DNA of 64,000 nucleotides from Nonomuraea glycinis (GCF_014646515.1 NZ_BMNK01000003.1:186001-250000), one strand, 5' to 3'; shown: positions 49,638 through 59,896, counted from the first letter of the stretch. Made by a program: numbers and translations. Notes: generated by a model not told the origin, from the sequence alone.

Positions 49638-52127
49638 GTGCTGAAGACGGCCTGGGCCGGGCTGCGCGCGCACAAGCTTCGACTGCTGCTCACCTCACTG
49701 GCGATCGTGTTGGGGGTGGCGTTCATCGCGGGCACGTTCGTGCTGAACGACACCATCCAGGCAGGGTTCGGCCAGCGCGTCACGGCCGACGCCGAGAAGG
49801 TGGCGGTGGCCGTACTGCCTGGTGGGCCTGACAAGACGATCGCGCGGGAGACGCTGGAACGGGTGCGCGGCGTCGCGGGGGTGCGGGAGGCGCAGGGGCT
49901 GCTGCGCGGGAGCGCGCCGCTGCTGGGCAAGGACGGCAAGACGGTCGGCGACCTGCCGACCACGGCCGTCTCGATCGTGCCGGGAGCGCTGGACCGCACC
50001 ACGATCGTCACCGGCACCGGCCCCGGATCCGACGACCAGGCGGCCGTGCTCGACGAGAACACCGCCAAGGCCCAGGGATTCCGGCTCGGCGACACGATCA
50101 CGGTGCTGGACGCCAAGCAGCGCAAGCACACCTTCAGGCTCGTCGGCACTCTCGATCCCGGACTGGATCAACAGCTGTCCTACACCGGCGTGGTGGGGTT
50201 CACCATGGCGACGGCGCAGCGGATGACCGGTGAGAAGGGGTTCCAGGAGATCGACGTCGCGGGGGCCGATCCCGCACGGCTGAAGGCGACCGTCGCGGCC
50301 ACCGTCGGCGGCGCGCACGTGGTCAAGACCGGCACGGAGCTCGCCGCCGACCTGGCCAGGCAGGCCGGGCTCGAGATGGAGATGCTCACCATCGGCCTGC
50401 TGATGTTCGGGCTGGTGGCGATGCTGGTGGCCACGCTGGTCATCTACAACACCTTCAACATCCTCGTCGCGCAGCGCACCAGGGAGATGGCGTTGCTGCG
50501 GTGCATCGGCGCCACGCGCGGCCAGGTGTTCGGCTCGATCCTGATCGAGTCGGCGGTGGTCGGGCTGGTCGCCTCGGTGCTCGGCCTGGCCGCCGGCTAC
50601 GGCCTGAGCGTGCTCACGCTGGCGGTGCTCGCCGCGTTCGACGCGCCGTTGCCGACCGCCGCGACGGTCACGCTCACGCCCGCCACGATCGCGATCGGCC
50701 TGGTGATCGGCCTCGTGGTCACCGTGGGGGCGGCGGTGCTGCCGGCCCGCACGGCCACCCGGGTCGCGCCGATCGCCGCGCTGCGCACGCAGGTGGAGGA
50801 GCAGACGTTCCGCACCGGGGCGCTGCGCGTCGTCTTCGCGTCGCTGTTCCTGCTGGCGGGGCTGGGCGCGGCCGGCGCCGGCGCGCTGGTGCTGCCTCCC
50901 GGCCAGCAGGGCTCGCTGCTGGTGGTGATGGCGGGCGGGGTGCTGACCTTCCTCGGAGTGCTGATCCTCGGACCGGTGCTGGTCAAGCCGTTGAGCGCGC
51001 TGATCGGCTGGATCCCGGCGAAGCTGTTCGGGGTGCCGGGCCGGCTGGCCGTGGACAACTCCGGGCGCAACCCCAAGCGGGCCGCGACCACGACGGTGGC
51101 GCTGACCATCGGCGTGACGCTCATGACGCTGATTTCGGTGGTCACGGCGTCCACCCGGGCGACGGTGACGATCAAACTCGACGAGCAGTTCCCGATCGAC
51201 TACCAGCTCGTCACCCAGGAGCGCGACGCCGGCATCCCCAGGGTGATCGGCGAGGAGCTGCGGGGCAGGCCGGAGCTGGCGGCGGTGCTGCGGATCCGTG
51301 ACACCCGGGTGGCGGTCGGTGGCACCAGGACACAGGTCGGCACCTACAACGGGCCGATCGAGCCACAGGTCACGGCGGGCTCCATGCGAGGCTTCGGGGC
51401 CGGCCAGGCGATCCTCGCCGAATACACGGCCACCGACCTCGGCGTCAAGGTGGGCGACACGGTGTCCGTCACGACCAAGAAGGCCGGGACGGTGCCGCTC
51501 AAGGTGGTGGCCCTCGTCGACGAGGAGTCGCCGCTGCCGTCGCTCACGATGGCCGAGCCGCAGTTCGAGGAGGCCTTCGGCGTGGTCGACGACAGCCGGG
51601 TGCTGCTGAACATCGGCGAGGGGGTGTCGCCCGAGCAGGCGCGCAGCGTGGTGGACGCGGCGACCGCCGCGTACCCGACGGTCCAGGTGCAGAGCTCGAC
51701 CGAGGTGCGCGGGCAGTTCGACGAGACGCTCGACATGCTGTTAATGATCATTACGGGCCTGCTGGGGCTGGCCATTCTTATCTCGCTGCTCGGCATCGCG
51801 AACACCCTGTCCTTGTCGGTGTACGAACGGACCAGGGAGTCGGCGTTGCTCCGGGCGCTGGGGCTGACCAAGCCGCAGTTGCGGCGGATGCTCTCTGTCG
51901 AGGCACTGGTGCTCGGGCTGATCGGGGCGCTGGTGGGCGTGGTGCTCGGGGTGTCGTTCGGGTGGGCGGCCTCGCGGGCGATGTTGGACGGAGCGGTCTT
52001 TTCAGCGTCCGCCGGGCAGATCGGGGTGTTCGTGGTGCTCTCGGGCGTGGCCGGGGTGCTGGCCGCGATCCTGCCCTCCCGGCGGGCCGCCAGGGCGTCG
52101 ATCGTCGGCTCGCTGGCCGCCGGGTGA
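49638..52127 (+). CDS. FtsX-like ABC transporter permease (two FtsX modules)
   Basis: An 829-residue permease: an N-terminal membrane helix ([21 protein letters not shown]), a large extracellular MacB-like domain, three helices with the FtsX pattern ([35 protein letters not shown] in parts), two middle helices, a second extracellular domain and a final FtsX block ([36 protein letters not shown] in parts). The duplication is typical of actinobacterial permeases beside a two-component system. A TTA codon occurs at 51741. It probably expels or senses envelope-active peptides; inferred. Confidence 0.93.
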   Translation: MLKTAWAGLRAHKLRLLLTSLAIVLGVAFIAGTFVLNDTIQAGFGQRVTADAEKVAVAVLPGGPDKTIARETLERVRGVAGVREAQGLLRGSAPLLGKDGKTVGDLPTTAVSIVPGALDRTTIVTGTGPGSDDQAAVLDENTAKAQGFRLGDTITVLDAKQRKHTFRLVGTLDPGLDQQLSYTGVVGFTMATAQRMTGEKGFQEIDVAGADPARLKATVAATVGGAHVVKTGTELAADLARQAGLEMEMLTIGLLMFGLVAMLVATLVIYNTFNILVAQRTREMALLRCIGATRGQVFGSILIESAVVGLVASVLGLAAGYGLSVLTLAVLAAFDAPLPTAATVTLTPATIAIGLVIGLVVTVGAAVLPARTATRVAPIAALRTQVEEQTFRTGALRVVFASLFLLAGLGAAGAGALVLPPGQQGSLLVVMAGGVLTFLGVLILGPVLVKPLSALIGWIPAKLFGVPGRLAVDNSGRNPKRAATTTVALTIGVTLMTLISVVTASTRATVTIKLDEQFPIDYQLVTQERDAGIPRVIGEELRGRPELAAVLRIRDTRVAVGGTRTQVGTYNGPIEPQVTAGSMRGFGAGQAILAEYTATDLGVKVGDTVSVTTKKAGTVPLKVVALVDEESPLPSLTMAEPQFEEAFGVVDDSRVLLNIGEGVSPEQARSVVDAATAAYPTVQVQSSTEVRGQFDETLDMLLMIITGLLGLAILISLLGIANTLSLSVYERTRESALLRALGLTKPQLRRMLSVEALVLGLIGALVGVVLGVSFGWAASRAMLDGAVFSASAGQIGVFVVLSGVAGVLAAILPSRRAARASIVGSLAAG

Positions 52128-52277
52128 GAAATTGGCCGACGCCATTTCGGCTGATTCCGGACTTATAGCGATAAATCCGGATAGAGAGGGGTGTGTCGCC
52201 GCCGGGCTCTACACCCTGCGGCACTCGCCAAGGCCGGGCGTCCACGGGGGCAACGCCCGGCCTGCACGATTCTCAGC

Positions 52278-52310
52278 GCCCTCGCCCGAGCAACAGGCCC
52301 GGGCGAGGGC
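52278..52310. terminator. Hairpin between convergent operons
   Basis: GCCCTCGCCCG (52278-52288) pairs perfectly with 52300-52310 around an 11-nt loop. It lies in the 380-nt gap between the FtsX gene and the convergent immunity gene, and could stop transcription from both sides. There is no T-run. Confidence 0.5.
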
Positions 52311-52349
52311 CTGGACGACAGGCCTGGACGACAGGCCTGGGCGAAGGGC

Positions 52350-52504
52350 GACGATCCGGCGGGCTGGACCGCACGGTCGCGACGATCCGGCGGGCTGGAC
52401 CGCACGGTCGCGACGATCCGGCGGGCCGGACCGCACGGTCGCCACGAACCGGCGGGCCGGACCGCACGGTCGCCACGAACCGGCGGGCCCGGACCGTACG
52501 GTCT
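52350..52504. repeat. Five tandem 31-bp repeats, each with a small inverted repeat
   Basis: Units begin at 52350, 52381, 52412, 52443 and 52474, exactly 31 bp apart, with a few substitutions. Each holds GACCG-CA-CGGTC or a close variant, so the RNA could form five regular hairpins. Just before them, a 13-bp motif (GGACGACAGGCCT) is repeated twice. The array ends right at the 3' end of the Imm35-like gene. There are no spacers, so it is not CRISPR. Confidence 0.8.
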
Positions 52505-52507
52505 GGG

Positions 52508-52777
52508 TCAGCGGGGGCGGTGGCCGGGCCATAGTTCGGCCACCGTTTCGGGGTCCAGCAAGGGGCGGGCCGCGACCTCACCCGTGCTGCCGTCGATCAC
52601 GATGCATCCGCCCCCCACCGCGTCCGGCAGGCGCACCGGGTCGTCGGGCTCCAGGTCGCGAACCCAGGCGACATATCCCTCATCGAACCCATAAATCCCC
52701 ACCGAGTACGTCGCGTCCGCCGGCCGTACACCGTTGAAGTATTCCTCCGCCAGTGCCCTGGCCTGGTCCAGGTTCAT
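52508..52777 (-). CDS. Immunity protein of the Imm35/YrhB type
   Basis: An 89-residue cytoplasmic protein. The pattern LDQARALAEEYFN, YSVGIYGFDEGYVAWVR and GGGCIVIDGSTGEVAARPLLDPETVAELW matches the YrhB/Imm35 fold (a helix followed by a small beta sheet). Its ATG overlaps the toxin stop by 4 nt (ATGA), so it is made in step with the toxin. Imm35 is commonly paired with papain-fold deamidase or protease toxins, which is what lies upstream. It should bind and neutralise the C-terminal domain. Confidence 0.85.
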   Translation of the reverse strand: MNLDQARALAEEYFNGVRPADATYSVGIYGFDEGYVAWVRDLEPDDPVRLPDAVGGGCIVIDGSTGEVAARPLLDPETVAELWPGHRPR

Positions 52778-55700
52778 CGCGGCTGCCCCTGCCTGTCGAG
52801 AATGACACAGAACACCCCGGTCACCGTGGTGTAGGGCGGTTCGACCGCCATGTGACCGCGTTGTGCGTCTATCCAGATCACCTCGCCATGGGAGTTGACG
52901 GCGTTCCACGCGTGTGTCCCGCCGCCGGGCCAGCGCACCACGATGACCGCGCTGGCCCCGTGCCCCGCCTCCCGCAGCCGCCGCGCCACCATCGGGTACG
53001 CGTGCCGTCCCTGGCCCGCGTGCTGGAAGCGCTGCCCCACCCAGCGTTCCATCCGCGCCGCGCTCCCGGCCTCCCCGGTGAGCAGCGGCCTGCCGATCTT
53101 GTCGTACTCGGGCATCCTCGGCGCGGACGCCGCCGGCTCGCCATGCCAGGTGGACAGCACGGCCAGCGCGCAGTCGGCGGCGTTCGAGGCCCTGAACGGA
53201 TCGTCCGTCGGCCCACCACCATTGATCAGCCGCACCCACGTGCCGCGCGGGTCAGGAAACCTGGCCCCCGGCGTCACAGCCGCCGCCAGATCCCGCTCCA
53301 CCTGCGGGTCCGGCACGACCAGCCCACCCGGCACACTGTACGGCCTGCTGTCGGCAAGCTTGGGCGGGCGATGCGGCCAATCGAACCAGTCGTAATCAGC
53401 GGTGCCACTCCTTCTCCCCCGTCCCCCCAGGACCGCTGCGCCACCCCCGCCCAACCCACTCACGACCCGGCACCCAGCGTCAGCCTGCACTCCCAAGGAG
53501 GACAAGGAGTCCGGGGAGGCCCCGGAGTCCCGACGGCCACCGCCGGAGACGTCGGCCGTCCCAGCGCCCTGGGCGGAAGGTCGCATCACCGTCCCCGGTA
53601 CGTCATCCAGAGCAGGCGCGTGACGACCCGACGTACCGACCGCCCCCTCGGCCGTCCCGCCCAACCCGCCGGCGGCCCCAGCCATCGTCCCGCCCGACCC
53701 GCCGGCCGCCCCAGCCGACGACCGTCCGTCGGCAGACGTACCGGCTCGGCCGGCCCCGAACCCTCGAACCGACGCGTCGCCCCGAGCGGGCACACCGCCC
53801 CAACCGGGAGCACCGTCCTGAGCGAGCGACCCAGCCTGAGCAGACGGACCCTCTGGGGCCGATGGGCCGAGCGAAGAGGGACTGCTGGCCCGAGCAGAGG
53901 AGCCCCCCTGATCAGACGAGCCGCCCTGAGAGGTGTTTCCAGCCTGGGCGGCCGGACCACCTCGATCGGACGAAACCCCCTGAGGCAAGTTGGCAATCTG
54001 AGCAGACCAACTGCATTGAGGAGCGTTTGCACCCTGAGCGGACCAGTTGCCCTGAGGAGCGTTACCGGCCGGACCCGACCAATTGCCCTGAAGGGAGTTG
54101 CCATCCGGACCCGACGAGGCGCCCTGAGAGGTGTTGCCAGCCGAAACCGGGGAGCTGCCCTGAGACGTGTTGCCAGCCGAAACCGGGGAGCTGCCCTGAG
54201 AGGTGTTGCCGGCCAGCCCCGACGAGTTGCCTTGAAGGGTGTTGCCAGCCGGAGCCGGGGAGGCTAGTTGCGCATATCCACCCCTGGCGAAGGCTCGGGT
54301 ATGCGCAGCGGCGTTACTCCCCAGAAGGTTCCGCTGGTTATCGACACTCCCCAGTACGGCAGCGCCTCTGTGAACATCGCTTCTGGTAGTGGGAGCATCG
54401 CCGAAGCTTGGAGCGACGCTTTGAGTCGGAGCTCCGGCCTGACGAGGAGCGCCGGGTGTCGAGCCCGTCGCGGCGTCGGGCGCTGCCGTCATGTCGCCGA
54501 ACGGCGAATGCCCTGGCGTCCTAGCCTCCCCCGACATTTCCCCCGATGTGGTGCTCTCACGGAACATGTCGCCCGACGTTGCGGTTTTATGCGAACTGTC
54601 CGTGTGTGGGTATTCGCGGGCTGAGTCATGCGTCGGAGGTACGGCCTCGGCTGGCCAAGATCCGTTCGCGGTCACGACTTGCTCCGGGACCCCACAGTCT
54701 TGGTGACTCGTGTGCCGCTGCGGGAGCCCGGACTTCTGCGGGCCCCCGTGGTCCTGTGCCAACCCGGACTCCTGCGGGCTCGCAGACTCCTGCGACCTTA
54801 TGTACTGCTGTGCGGACCCCGATGGGGGCATTGTGTGCTGCTGAGAACTGCCGTTCTGGGGAGCATTGTCGCGCTGTTGAGCGTCGGCGGACTCCTGGGA
54901 TGCGCTCGGGATGGGCCATGGGGGCAGGCACGCGGGCATGGCCGACGGCTTAGCGGTCTGGTGCGTGGCAGGCGATGATGCGGGATCCCCCGATGGCCGG
55001 ACTGGGTCAGGTGTTGCCTGATCGCGAGCCCCCGAACCCCGGGCCCCGGCCGTATCCGGAATCGTGGGATATGAGGTCGAACCATGGCCCGCTTGTCCTA
55101 GCGGTGAGGGGTCCGGTCCGGCGCCGTTGCGGTCATGGCCGGGGAGCAGTTGACCGTCAGGAAGGCGGCCATCGAGGAACGAGCCGCCTGGAAGGCGGTC
55201 GTCCTGGGGTCGCGAGTCGGGGGCCTGACCGCTCGGGGCCAGGCCGCCTCGCCAATGCCCTGCCGGCTCCGGCTTATACGGTCCCTGTTCTGGGCTCTGC
55301 TCGCCCTGATCCGCCGACCCTGGCCCGCCGGGGACTTGCCTCCCGGCGGCTTGCCCTCCCGGTGCCTGCCCTTGTGGGGCGTGCCTACCTGAGTGCTGGG
55401 CGTTGGCGCGCTGGCCGTACGGCTGGTCGCCGTTGAAAGCCTCGGTGTTGGCGCGCTGGCCGTACGGCTGGTCGCCGTTGAAAGCCTGGGCGTTGGCGCG
55501 CTGGCCGTACGGCTGGTCGCCGTTGAAAGCCTCGGTGTTGGCGCGCTGGCCGCCGTTCGGCTGGTCGCCGTTGGAGGACTGGGCGTTGGCGCGGTGGCGG
55601 TTTGATGGCGGGTCGGTTTGGGGGTGGTCGCGTGGTCGGGGACCGCCCAAGCCGTGCTGGGCGGTCGGTGGGTTCGGGCGGATGGATGGGGTCAGACCGG

Positions 55701-55872
55701 TACGGATGGAGTCGGTCGGACCGGTATGGGTCGAGTCGGTGGGTGTGGAGTCGGGTGGGTCGGGGGCCGCGGCGTGCTCGTAGTCGAGCCATCTGACCCC
55801 GTCAGCGACCACGGGGTTGTACTGCCCCTCGGGAAGGACCCACCGGACGCTGGACTTTCGGTCGCGAAACAC
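52774..55872 (-). CDS. Polymorphic toxin with papain-fold glutamine deamidase-type C-terminus
   Basis: A 1032-residue protein. A short conserved N-terminus (VRWVLPEGQYNPVVADGVRWLDYEHAAA in parts) is followed by ~800 residues of low-complexity Gly/Ser/Gln/Pro linker with tandem repeats. The C-terminal ~140 residues have the Tox-PL-like triad: Cys901 in NAADCALAV, His987 in GTHAWNAVN and Asp1002 in WIDAQ. I chose GTG 55872 because AGGAGG lies 6 nt upstream; the frame continues 35 codons further left without support. There is no classical signal peptide, so export by a specialised system or processing inside the cell is implied. Deamidation or proteolysis of a target is inferred from the fold. 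Confidence 0.85.
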   Translation of the reverse strand: MFRDRKSSVRWVLPEGQYNPVVADGVRWLDYEHAAAPDPPDSTPTDSTHTGPTDSIRTGLTPSIRPNPPTAQHGLGGPRPRDHPQTDPPSNRHRANAQSSNGDQPNGGQRANTEAFNGDQPYGQRANAQAFNGDQPYGQRANTEAFNGDQPYGQRANAQHSGRHAPQGQAPGGQAAGRQVPGGPGSADQGEQSPEQGPYKPEPAGHWRGGLAPSGQAPDSRPQDDRLPGGSFLDGRLPDGQLLPGHDRNGAGPDPSPLGQAGHGSTSYPTIPDTAGARGSGARDQATPDPVRPSGDPASSPATHQTAKPSAMPACLPPWPIPSASQESADAQQRDNAPQNGSSQQHTMPPSGSAQQYIRSQESASPQESGLAQDHGGPQKSGLPQRHTSHQDCGVPEQVVTANGSWPAEAVPPTHDSAREYPHTDSSHKTATSGDMFRESTTSGEMSGEARTPGHSPFGDMTAAPDAATGSTPGAPRQAGAPTQSVAPSFGDAPTTRSDVHRGAAVLGSVDNQRNLLGSNAAAHTRAFARGGYAQLASPAPAGNTLQGNSSGLAGNTSQGSSPVSAGNTSQGSSPVSAGNTSQGASSGPDGNSLQGNWSGPAGNAPQGNWSAQGANAPQCSWSAQIANLPQGVSSDRGGPAAQAGNTSQGGSSDQGGSSARASSPSSLGPSAPEGPSAQAGSLAQDGAPGWGGVPARGDASVRGFGAGRAGTSADGRSSAGAAGGSGGTMAGAAGGLGGTAEGAVGTSGRHAPALDDVPGTVMRPSAQGAGTADVSGGGRRDSGASPDSLSSLGVQADAGCRVVSGLGGGGAAVLGGRGRRSGTADYDWFDWPHRPPKLADSRPYSVPGGLVVPDPQVERDLAAAVTPGARFPDPRGTWVRLINGGGPTDDPFRASNAADCALAVLSTWHGEPAASAPRMPEYDKIGRPLLTGEAGSAARMERWVGQRFQHAGQGRHAYPMVARRLREAGHGASAVIVVRWPGGGTHAWNAVNSHGEVIWIDAQRGHMAVEPPYTTVTGVFCVILDRQGQPR
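53920..54262 (-). repeat. 36-bp coding repeats in the toxin linker
   Basis: About nine imperfect 12-residue units of the form AGNTSQGSSPVS follow one another. Two neighbouring units are nearly identical in DNA (around 54130-54200), showing recent duplication. Confidence 0.8.
55395..55600 (-). repeat. 45-bp coding repeats in the toxin linker
   Basis: Four to five units encode QRANTEAFNGDQPYG or QRANAQAFNGDQPYG. The central units are almost identical at DNA level, the outer ones are degenerate. Copy number probably varies between strains. Confidence 0.85.
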
Positions 55873-56004
55873 GTCCTGCCTCCTGTCATACTCGACGACC
55901 GATCGTAGGGGCGGCCACCACGAGGAAGAGGCGGAGTCAGGAAGATTTTCGGCCAGTACTGACGCCCGTACCAGCACAAACGCGGAGAACGGCGGGCAAG
56001 GACG

Positions 56005-57750
56005 TCAGGAGACGTGCACGGTGACGGTGTGCCAGCCGGTCGCGCCGTCCGGGGCGACCGACGTCTGTTCCGCCGACTGGGTGCGGCCGGCCGCGTCCGT
56101 GGCGCGTACCTCGATGGTGTGGTCGCCTGGCGTGGCGTCCCAGTCGAGCGCCCACTGCCGCCAGGTGTCCGGCCCCGGCACCTGGGCCAGCTTCGCCTGC
56201 CGCCACTCGCCCCGGTCGACGCGGACCTCGACGGCGGACAGGCCGGTGTGCTGGGCCCAGGCGACGCCGGCGATCGTGGTGCGGCCGGCGGTCACCTTGG
56301 CTCCAGGCTTGGGCAGGTCGATGCGGGACTGGGTCTTGATGGGGCCTTTGGCGGCCCAGCCGCGCGGCGTCCAGTAGGCCTCGTCGGCGTCGAACCTGGT
56401 GACCTTGATGTCCACGACCCACTTGGTCGCCGAGACGTATCCGTACAGGCCGGGCACCACCTGGCGCACGGGGAAGCCGTGGTCGACGGGGAGCGCTTCG
56501 CCGTTCATCGCGATGGCGAACAGGGCGTCGCGGCCGTCCATGACGACGTCCAGCGGGGTGCCGCAGGTGAAGCCGTCGTCGGAGGTGGACAGGAGCATGT
56601 CGGCGTCGGACCGGACACCGACCTCGCGCAGCACGTCGGCCATGCGGACGCCGAGCCAGCGGGCGTTGCCCACGTACGGTCCGCCGACCTCGTTGGAGAC
56701 GCAGGCGAGGGTGATGTCGGCCTCGGTGAGGGGGCGCTTGAGCAGGTCGTCGTACGTGATCTCGATGGGTCGGTCCACCAGGCCGTGGATGCGCAGCGTC
56801 CAGGTCCGCGGGTCCACCTGGGGCACGATGAGCGCGGTGTCGACCCGGTAGAACTCCGAATTTTTCGTGACAAAGGATGACAAGCCGTTGAGCTTGAAGT
56901 CCACGCCGGGCGGCAGCGCGGGCAGCGGGCGGGCAGCCGCGGGCAGTGCCACACCGACCCTGGCAGCGTCCACGGCCTGCCGCCCGGCGAGCGCCCGGCC
57001 CAGCACCGTCGTGGCCCCCGCGACCACGACGCCACCGGCGAGCCCGGTGATCAGCCGCCGCCTGTCGAACACGTACAGCTCCCGCCCCGCCCGCATGACC
57101 GCCGGCCGCTCAGGCTCGGCCCGCTCGGTGTGCGCGGCGGCCCCGGCCCCCTCAGCGGGCGCGCCGGACTCGGCTCGCTCGGCGGACTCGGCTCGCTCGG
57201 CGGACTCGGCCCGTTCGGCACTCTCGGCCGACACGGCGGGTGCGGCCCGCTCGGCGGGCGCCCTGCGCTCGCCACCCTCGGTGGACGCGGCGCGCGACGC
57301 CGACGCCCCGGCGCCGGCTCGCCTCATCAGCCAGATGAGCGCCCAGGCCCCCACCCCGACTCCGACCACGGTGGGCAGCACGTCGGCCACCTGCGCGTCG
57401 GGCCTGGTCAGTACGGCCAGCACCCCCAGCACCGCGAACCCGGCCAACCCCACGAGCCCGTACCAGATCCTGCGCCTGGACAGCACCCCGATGACGGCGG
57501 CGGCGAGCGCGAGCAGCACGAACACGCCACCGACGAGGACGGTCTTGTCGTTCTCCCCGAAGGCCCGGATGGCGAAGTCCTTCAGCGGCGCGGGCGAGAG
57601 GTCCACCACCGCGTCGCCCACGGCCAGGACAGGGAAGGCCGCGGGCCTCACCAGCCCCGCCACCAACTGCGCCACACCGAGGGCGACGCCCCCGGTGACG
57701 ATTCCCGCCAGCGCGCCCGCCCAGGCGGGGACGTTCTCATTGCTCTGCAC
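56005..57750 (-). CDS. Membrane-anchored molybdopterin-dependent oxidoreductase (sulfite oxidase family)
   Basis: A 581-residue protein with four predicted N-terminal membrane helices, a linker containing repeated AESAER units, a twin-Arg-like stretch (DRRRLITGLAGGVVVAGATTVLG) and then the sulfite oxidase-type domain. The molybdenum-ligand Cys is in TLACVSNEVGG; RWLGVRMADVLREVGV, DHGFPVRQVVPGLYGYVSATKWV in parts and the Mo-co dimerisation domain follow. No heme-binding domain is present. The GTG start appears leaderless (TAGCGT seven bases upstream). The substrate is unknown; extracytoplasmic action is likely. It stands upstream of the toxin gene on the same strand with a 132-nt gap. Confidence 0.9.
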   Translation of the reverse strand: MQSNENVPAWAGALAGIVTGGVALGVAQLVAGLVRPAAFPVLAVGDAVVDLSPAPLKDFAIRAFGENDKTVLVGGVFVLLALAAAVIGVLSRRRIWYGLVGLAGFAVLGVLAVLTRPDAQVADVLPTVVGVGVGAWALIWLMRRAGAGASASRAASTEGGERRAPAERAAPAVSAESAERAESAERAESAERAESGAPAEGAGAAAHTERAEPERPAVMRAGRELYVFDRRRLITGLAGGVVVAGATTVLGRALAGRQAVDAARVGVALPAAARPLPALPPGVDFKLNGLSSFVTKNSEFYRVDTALIVPQVDPRTWTLRIHGLVDRPIEITYDDLLKRPLTEADITLACVSNEVGGPYVGNARWLGVRMADVLREVGVRSDADMLLSTSDDGFTCGTPLDVVMDGRDALFAIAMNGEALPVDHGFPVRQVVPGLYGYVSATKWVVDIKVTRFDADEAYWTPRGWAAKGPIKTQSRIDLPKPGAKVTAGRTTIAGVAWAQHTGLSAVEVRVDRGEWRQAKLAQVPGPDTWRQWALDWDATPGDHTIEVRATDAAGRTQSAEQTSVAPDGATGWHTVTVHVS

Positions 57751-57797
57751 AATGCTGACGCTACGCCGCCCCGGGCGCGGGTGTTCTTACGCGTTGG

Positions 57798-58388
57798 TTA
57801 CGAAGAGAGCAGCTCACGCACGATCGGCGCCAGGGCGTTGAAGGCGCGGCCGCGGTGGCTGATGGCGTCCTTCTCCTGCGGCGACAGCTCCGCCGTGGTG
57901 CGGCTGTCACCGTCGGGCACGAAGATCGGGTCGTAGCCGAACCCGTTGACGCCCCGCGGCGTGGAGATCAGGTGTCCGGGCAGCGCGCCTTCGACCACCC
58001 GGAACTCGCCGGACGGCAGCGCCAGCGCGGCGGCGCAGGCGAAGTGCGCGGTCAGCTTGGCGGCGGGCACGTCGGACACCTGGGCGAGCAGCAGGTCCAG
58101 GTTGGCCTGGTCGTCGCCGTGCCGCCCGGACCAGCGGGCGGAGAACACGCCCGGCATGCCGCCCAGCACGTCCACGCAGAGCCCCGAATCGTCGGCCACC
58201 GCCGCCAGCCCCGACTGCTGGGCCACCGCGTGCGCCTTGAGCAGGGCGTTCTCCTCGAAGGTGACGCCGGTCTCGGCGACGTCGCCGATCTCGGGAAACT
58301 CCTCCAGCCCGACGATGTCGAAGCCGCTCAGGATGCGGCGCAGCTCCGCGATCTTGCCGGGATTGCGGGTGGCGAGCACGATCCTCAT
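57798..58388 (-). CDS. rdgB: Non-canonical purine NTP pyrophosphatase (RdgB/HAM1)
   Basis: A 196-residue enzyme that hydrolyses ITP, XTP and dITP to keep them out of nucleic acids. The N-terminal [50 protein letters not shown] in parts, the Arg-containing GVFSARWSG and [12 protein letters not shown] are all diagnostic. ATG 58388 overlaps the rph stop by 4 nt, the usual rph-rdgB coupling. Confidence 0.97.
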   Translation of the reverse strand: MRIVLATRNPGKIAELRRILSGFDIVGLEEFPEIGDVAETGVTFEENALLKAHAVAQQSGLAAVADDSGLCVDVLGGMPGVFSARWSGRHGDDQANLDLLLAQVSDVPAAKLTAHFACAAALALPSGEFRVVEGALPGHLISTPRGVNGFGYDPIFVPDGDSRTTAELSPQEKDAISHRGRAFNALAPIVRELLSS

Positions 58389-59104
58389 GCGCCCAGCGCT
58401 TCCTGCTGGATGAGCGTCAGCTCCTCGCATCCTGCCACGGCGAGGTCGAGCAGCTGGTTGAGGACCGCGCGGTCGAACGGCGTGCCCTCGGCGGTGCCCT
58501 GCACCTCGACGAAGCTGCCGTCGCCGGTCATGACCACGTTCATGTCGGTCTCGGCCGCCACGTCCTCGACGTAGCAGAGGTCGAGCATCGGCACCGCGCC
58601 GACCACGCCCACGGAGACCGCGGCCACCGAGCCGATGAGCGGGTCGCCGGGGCACATCTTGCGCTCGCGCATCCACGCGACGGCGTCGGCGAGCGCGACG
58701 TAGGCGCCGGTGATGGCGGCGGTACGGGTGCCGCCGTCGGCCTGCAGGACGTCGCAGTCGAGCACGATGGAGTTCTCGCCGAGCGCCTTGTAGTCGACGC
58801 AGGCGCGCAGCGAGCGGCCGATCAGCCGGGAGATCTCGTGGGTGCGGCCGCCGATCTTGCCGCGCACGGACTCGCGGTCGTTGCGCGTGTTGGTGGCGCG
58901 CGGCAGCATGGCGTACTCGGCCGTCACCCAGCCCTGGCCGCTGCCCCTGCGCCAGCGCGGCACGCTGTCCTGGACGGAGGCGGCGCAGAGCACCCGGGTG
59001 CCACCGAATTCCACCAGCACCGAGCCTTCGGCATGCGCGAGCCACTGCCGGGTGATGGTGATGGGGCGAAGCTGGTCGGCATTGCGGCCATCCTGTCGTG
59101 ACAT
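58385..59104 (-). CDS. rph: Ribonuclease PH
   Basis: A 239-residue phosphorolytic 3'-5' exoribonuclease for tRNA 3'-end trimming. [18 protein letters not shown] at the start, [40 protein letters not shown] in parts, [19 protein letters not shown] and [19 protein letters not shown] are family hallmarks. ATG 59104 matches the family N-terminus; ATG 59110 and GTG 59113 are in-frame alternatives. Confidence 0.97.
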   Translation of the reverse strand: MSRQDGRNADQLRPITITRQWLAHAEGSVLVEFGGTRVLCAASVQDSVPRWRRGSGQGWVTAEYAMLPRATNTRNDRESVRGKIGGRTHEISRLIGRSLRACVDYKALGENSIVLDCDVLQADGGTRTAAITGAYVALADAVAWMRERKMCPGDPLIGSVAAVSVGVVGAVPMLDLCYVEDVAAETDMNVVMTGDGSFVEVQGTAEGTPFDRAVLNQLLDLAVAGCEELTLIQQEALGA

Positions 59105-59143
59105 GCGCATCACCCTATCTCCGTGATCCGACTGTCCGGCCCG

Positions 59144-59896
59144 TCAGGTCAGCTCGTAGACGGCGCCGCTGTACGCCAGCTCGACCGGCCCGTCGAAGCC
59201 GCCTCGGCAGGCGTCCGCCATGACGGTGGCCGGGTCGTTCCAGGGGACGAGGTGGGTCAGCACGAGCCGTCCCGCGCCTGCCTGGGCGGCGTGTTCGGCG
59301 GCCTGGCGGCCGGACAGGTGCAGGTTGACGGGCAGGTCGGGTTTGTCGACCAGGGACGCCTCGCACAGCAGCATGTCGACGTCCGCCGCCAGTTTGACCA
59401 GGTCGTTGGACTCGCCGGTGTCACCCGAGTAGGCGACGCTGCGGCCCGCGTGCTCGACGCGGAAGCCGTACGCCTCGACGGGGTGGTTGACCATGGCGGC
59501 GGTCACCGTGAACGGGCCGACCTCGAAGGTGCCCGGCGCCAGCCCGGTGAAGGCGAAGGCGGTCTCCAGGCCGGGCTCCTCCGGCATGCCGTACGCCGCG
59601 GCCAGCCGCCTCGGGGCGTCCGCCGGCGCGTACACGGGCACGCGGGGGTACGGCGCGGCGGGGCCGTAGGTGCGGGCGACGTGATAGGCGCACAGGTCGA
59701 GACAGTGATCGGCGTGCAGGTGGGTCAGGCAGATCGCGTCGATGTCGTAGAGGCCGATGTGGCGCTGCAACACTCCCAGCGACCCGCTGCCGAAGTCGAG
59801 CAGCAGCCTGAAGCCCTCGGCCTCCACGAGGTAGCAGGACGCGGGGCTCTCAGGCCCGGGGAAGCTCCCCGAGCAGCCGATGATGGTCACCTTCAT
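59144..59896 (-). CDS. MBL-fold hydrolase, Rv1339-like cyclic nucleotide phosphodiesterase
   Basis: A 250-residue metallo-beta-lactamase-fold protein. The metal site is [11 protein letters not shown], with further ligands in [13 protein letters not shown] and VLTHLVPW. Its position between murI and rph is the same as that of mycobacterial Rv1339, reported to degrade cAMP, so a cyclic nucleotide phosphodiesterase role is the best guess; an RNase Z-like role is the alternative. The ATG at 59896, with GGGAGG upstream, lies 47 nt inside the 3' end of murI. Confidence 0.85.
   Translation of the reverse strand: MKVTIIGCSGSFPGPESPASCYLVEAEGFRLLLDFGSGSLGVLQRHIGLYDIDAICLTHLHADHCLDLCAYHVARTYGPAAPYPRVPVYAPADAPRRLAAAYGMPEEPGLETAFAFTGLAPGTFEVGPFTVTAAMVNHPVEAYGFRVEHAGRSVAYSGDTGESNDLVKLAADVDMLLCEASLVDKPDLPVNLHLSGRQAAEHAAQAGAGRLVLTHLVPWNDPATVMADACRGGFDGPVELAYSGAVYELT

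Noticed and set aside
52350..52504. CRISPR array
   Set aside because: The 31-bp units are contiguous with no spacers, there are only five, and no cas genes are present.
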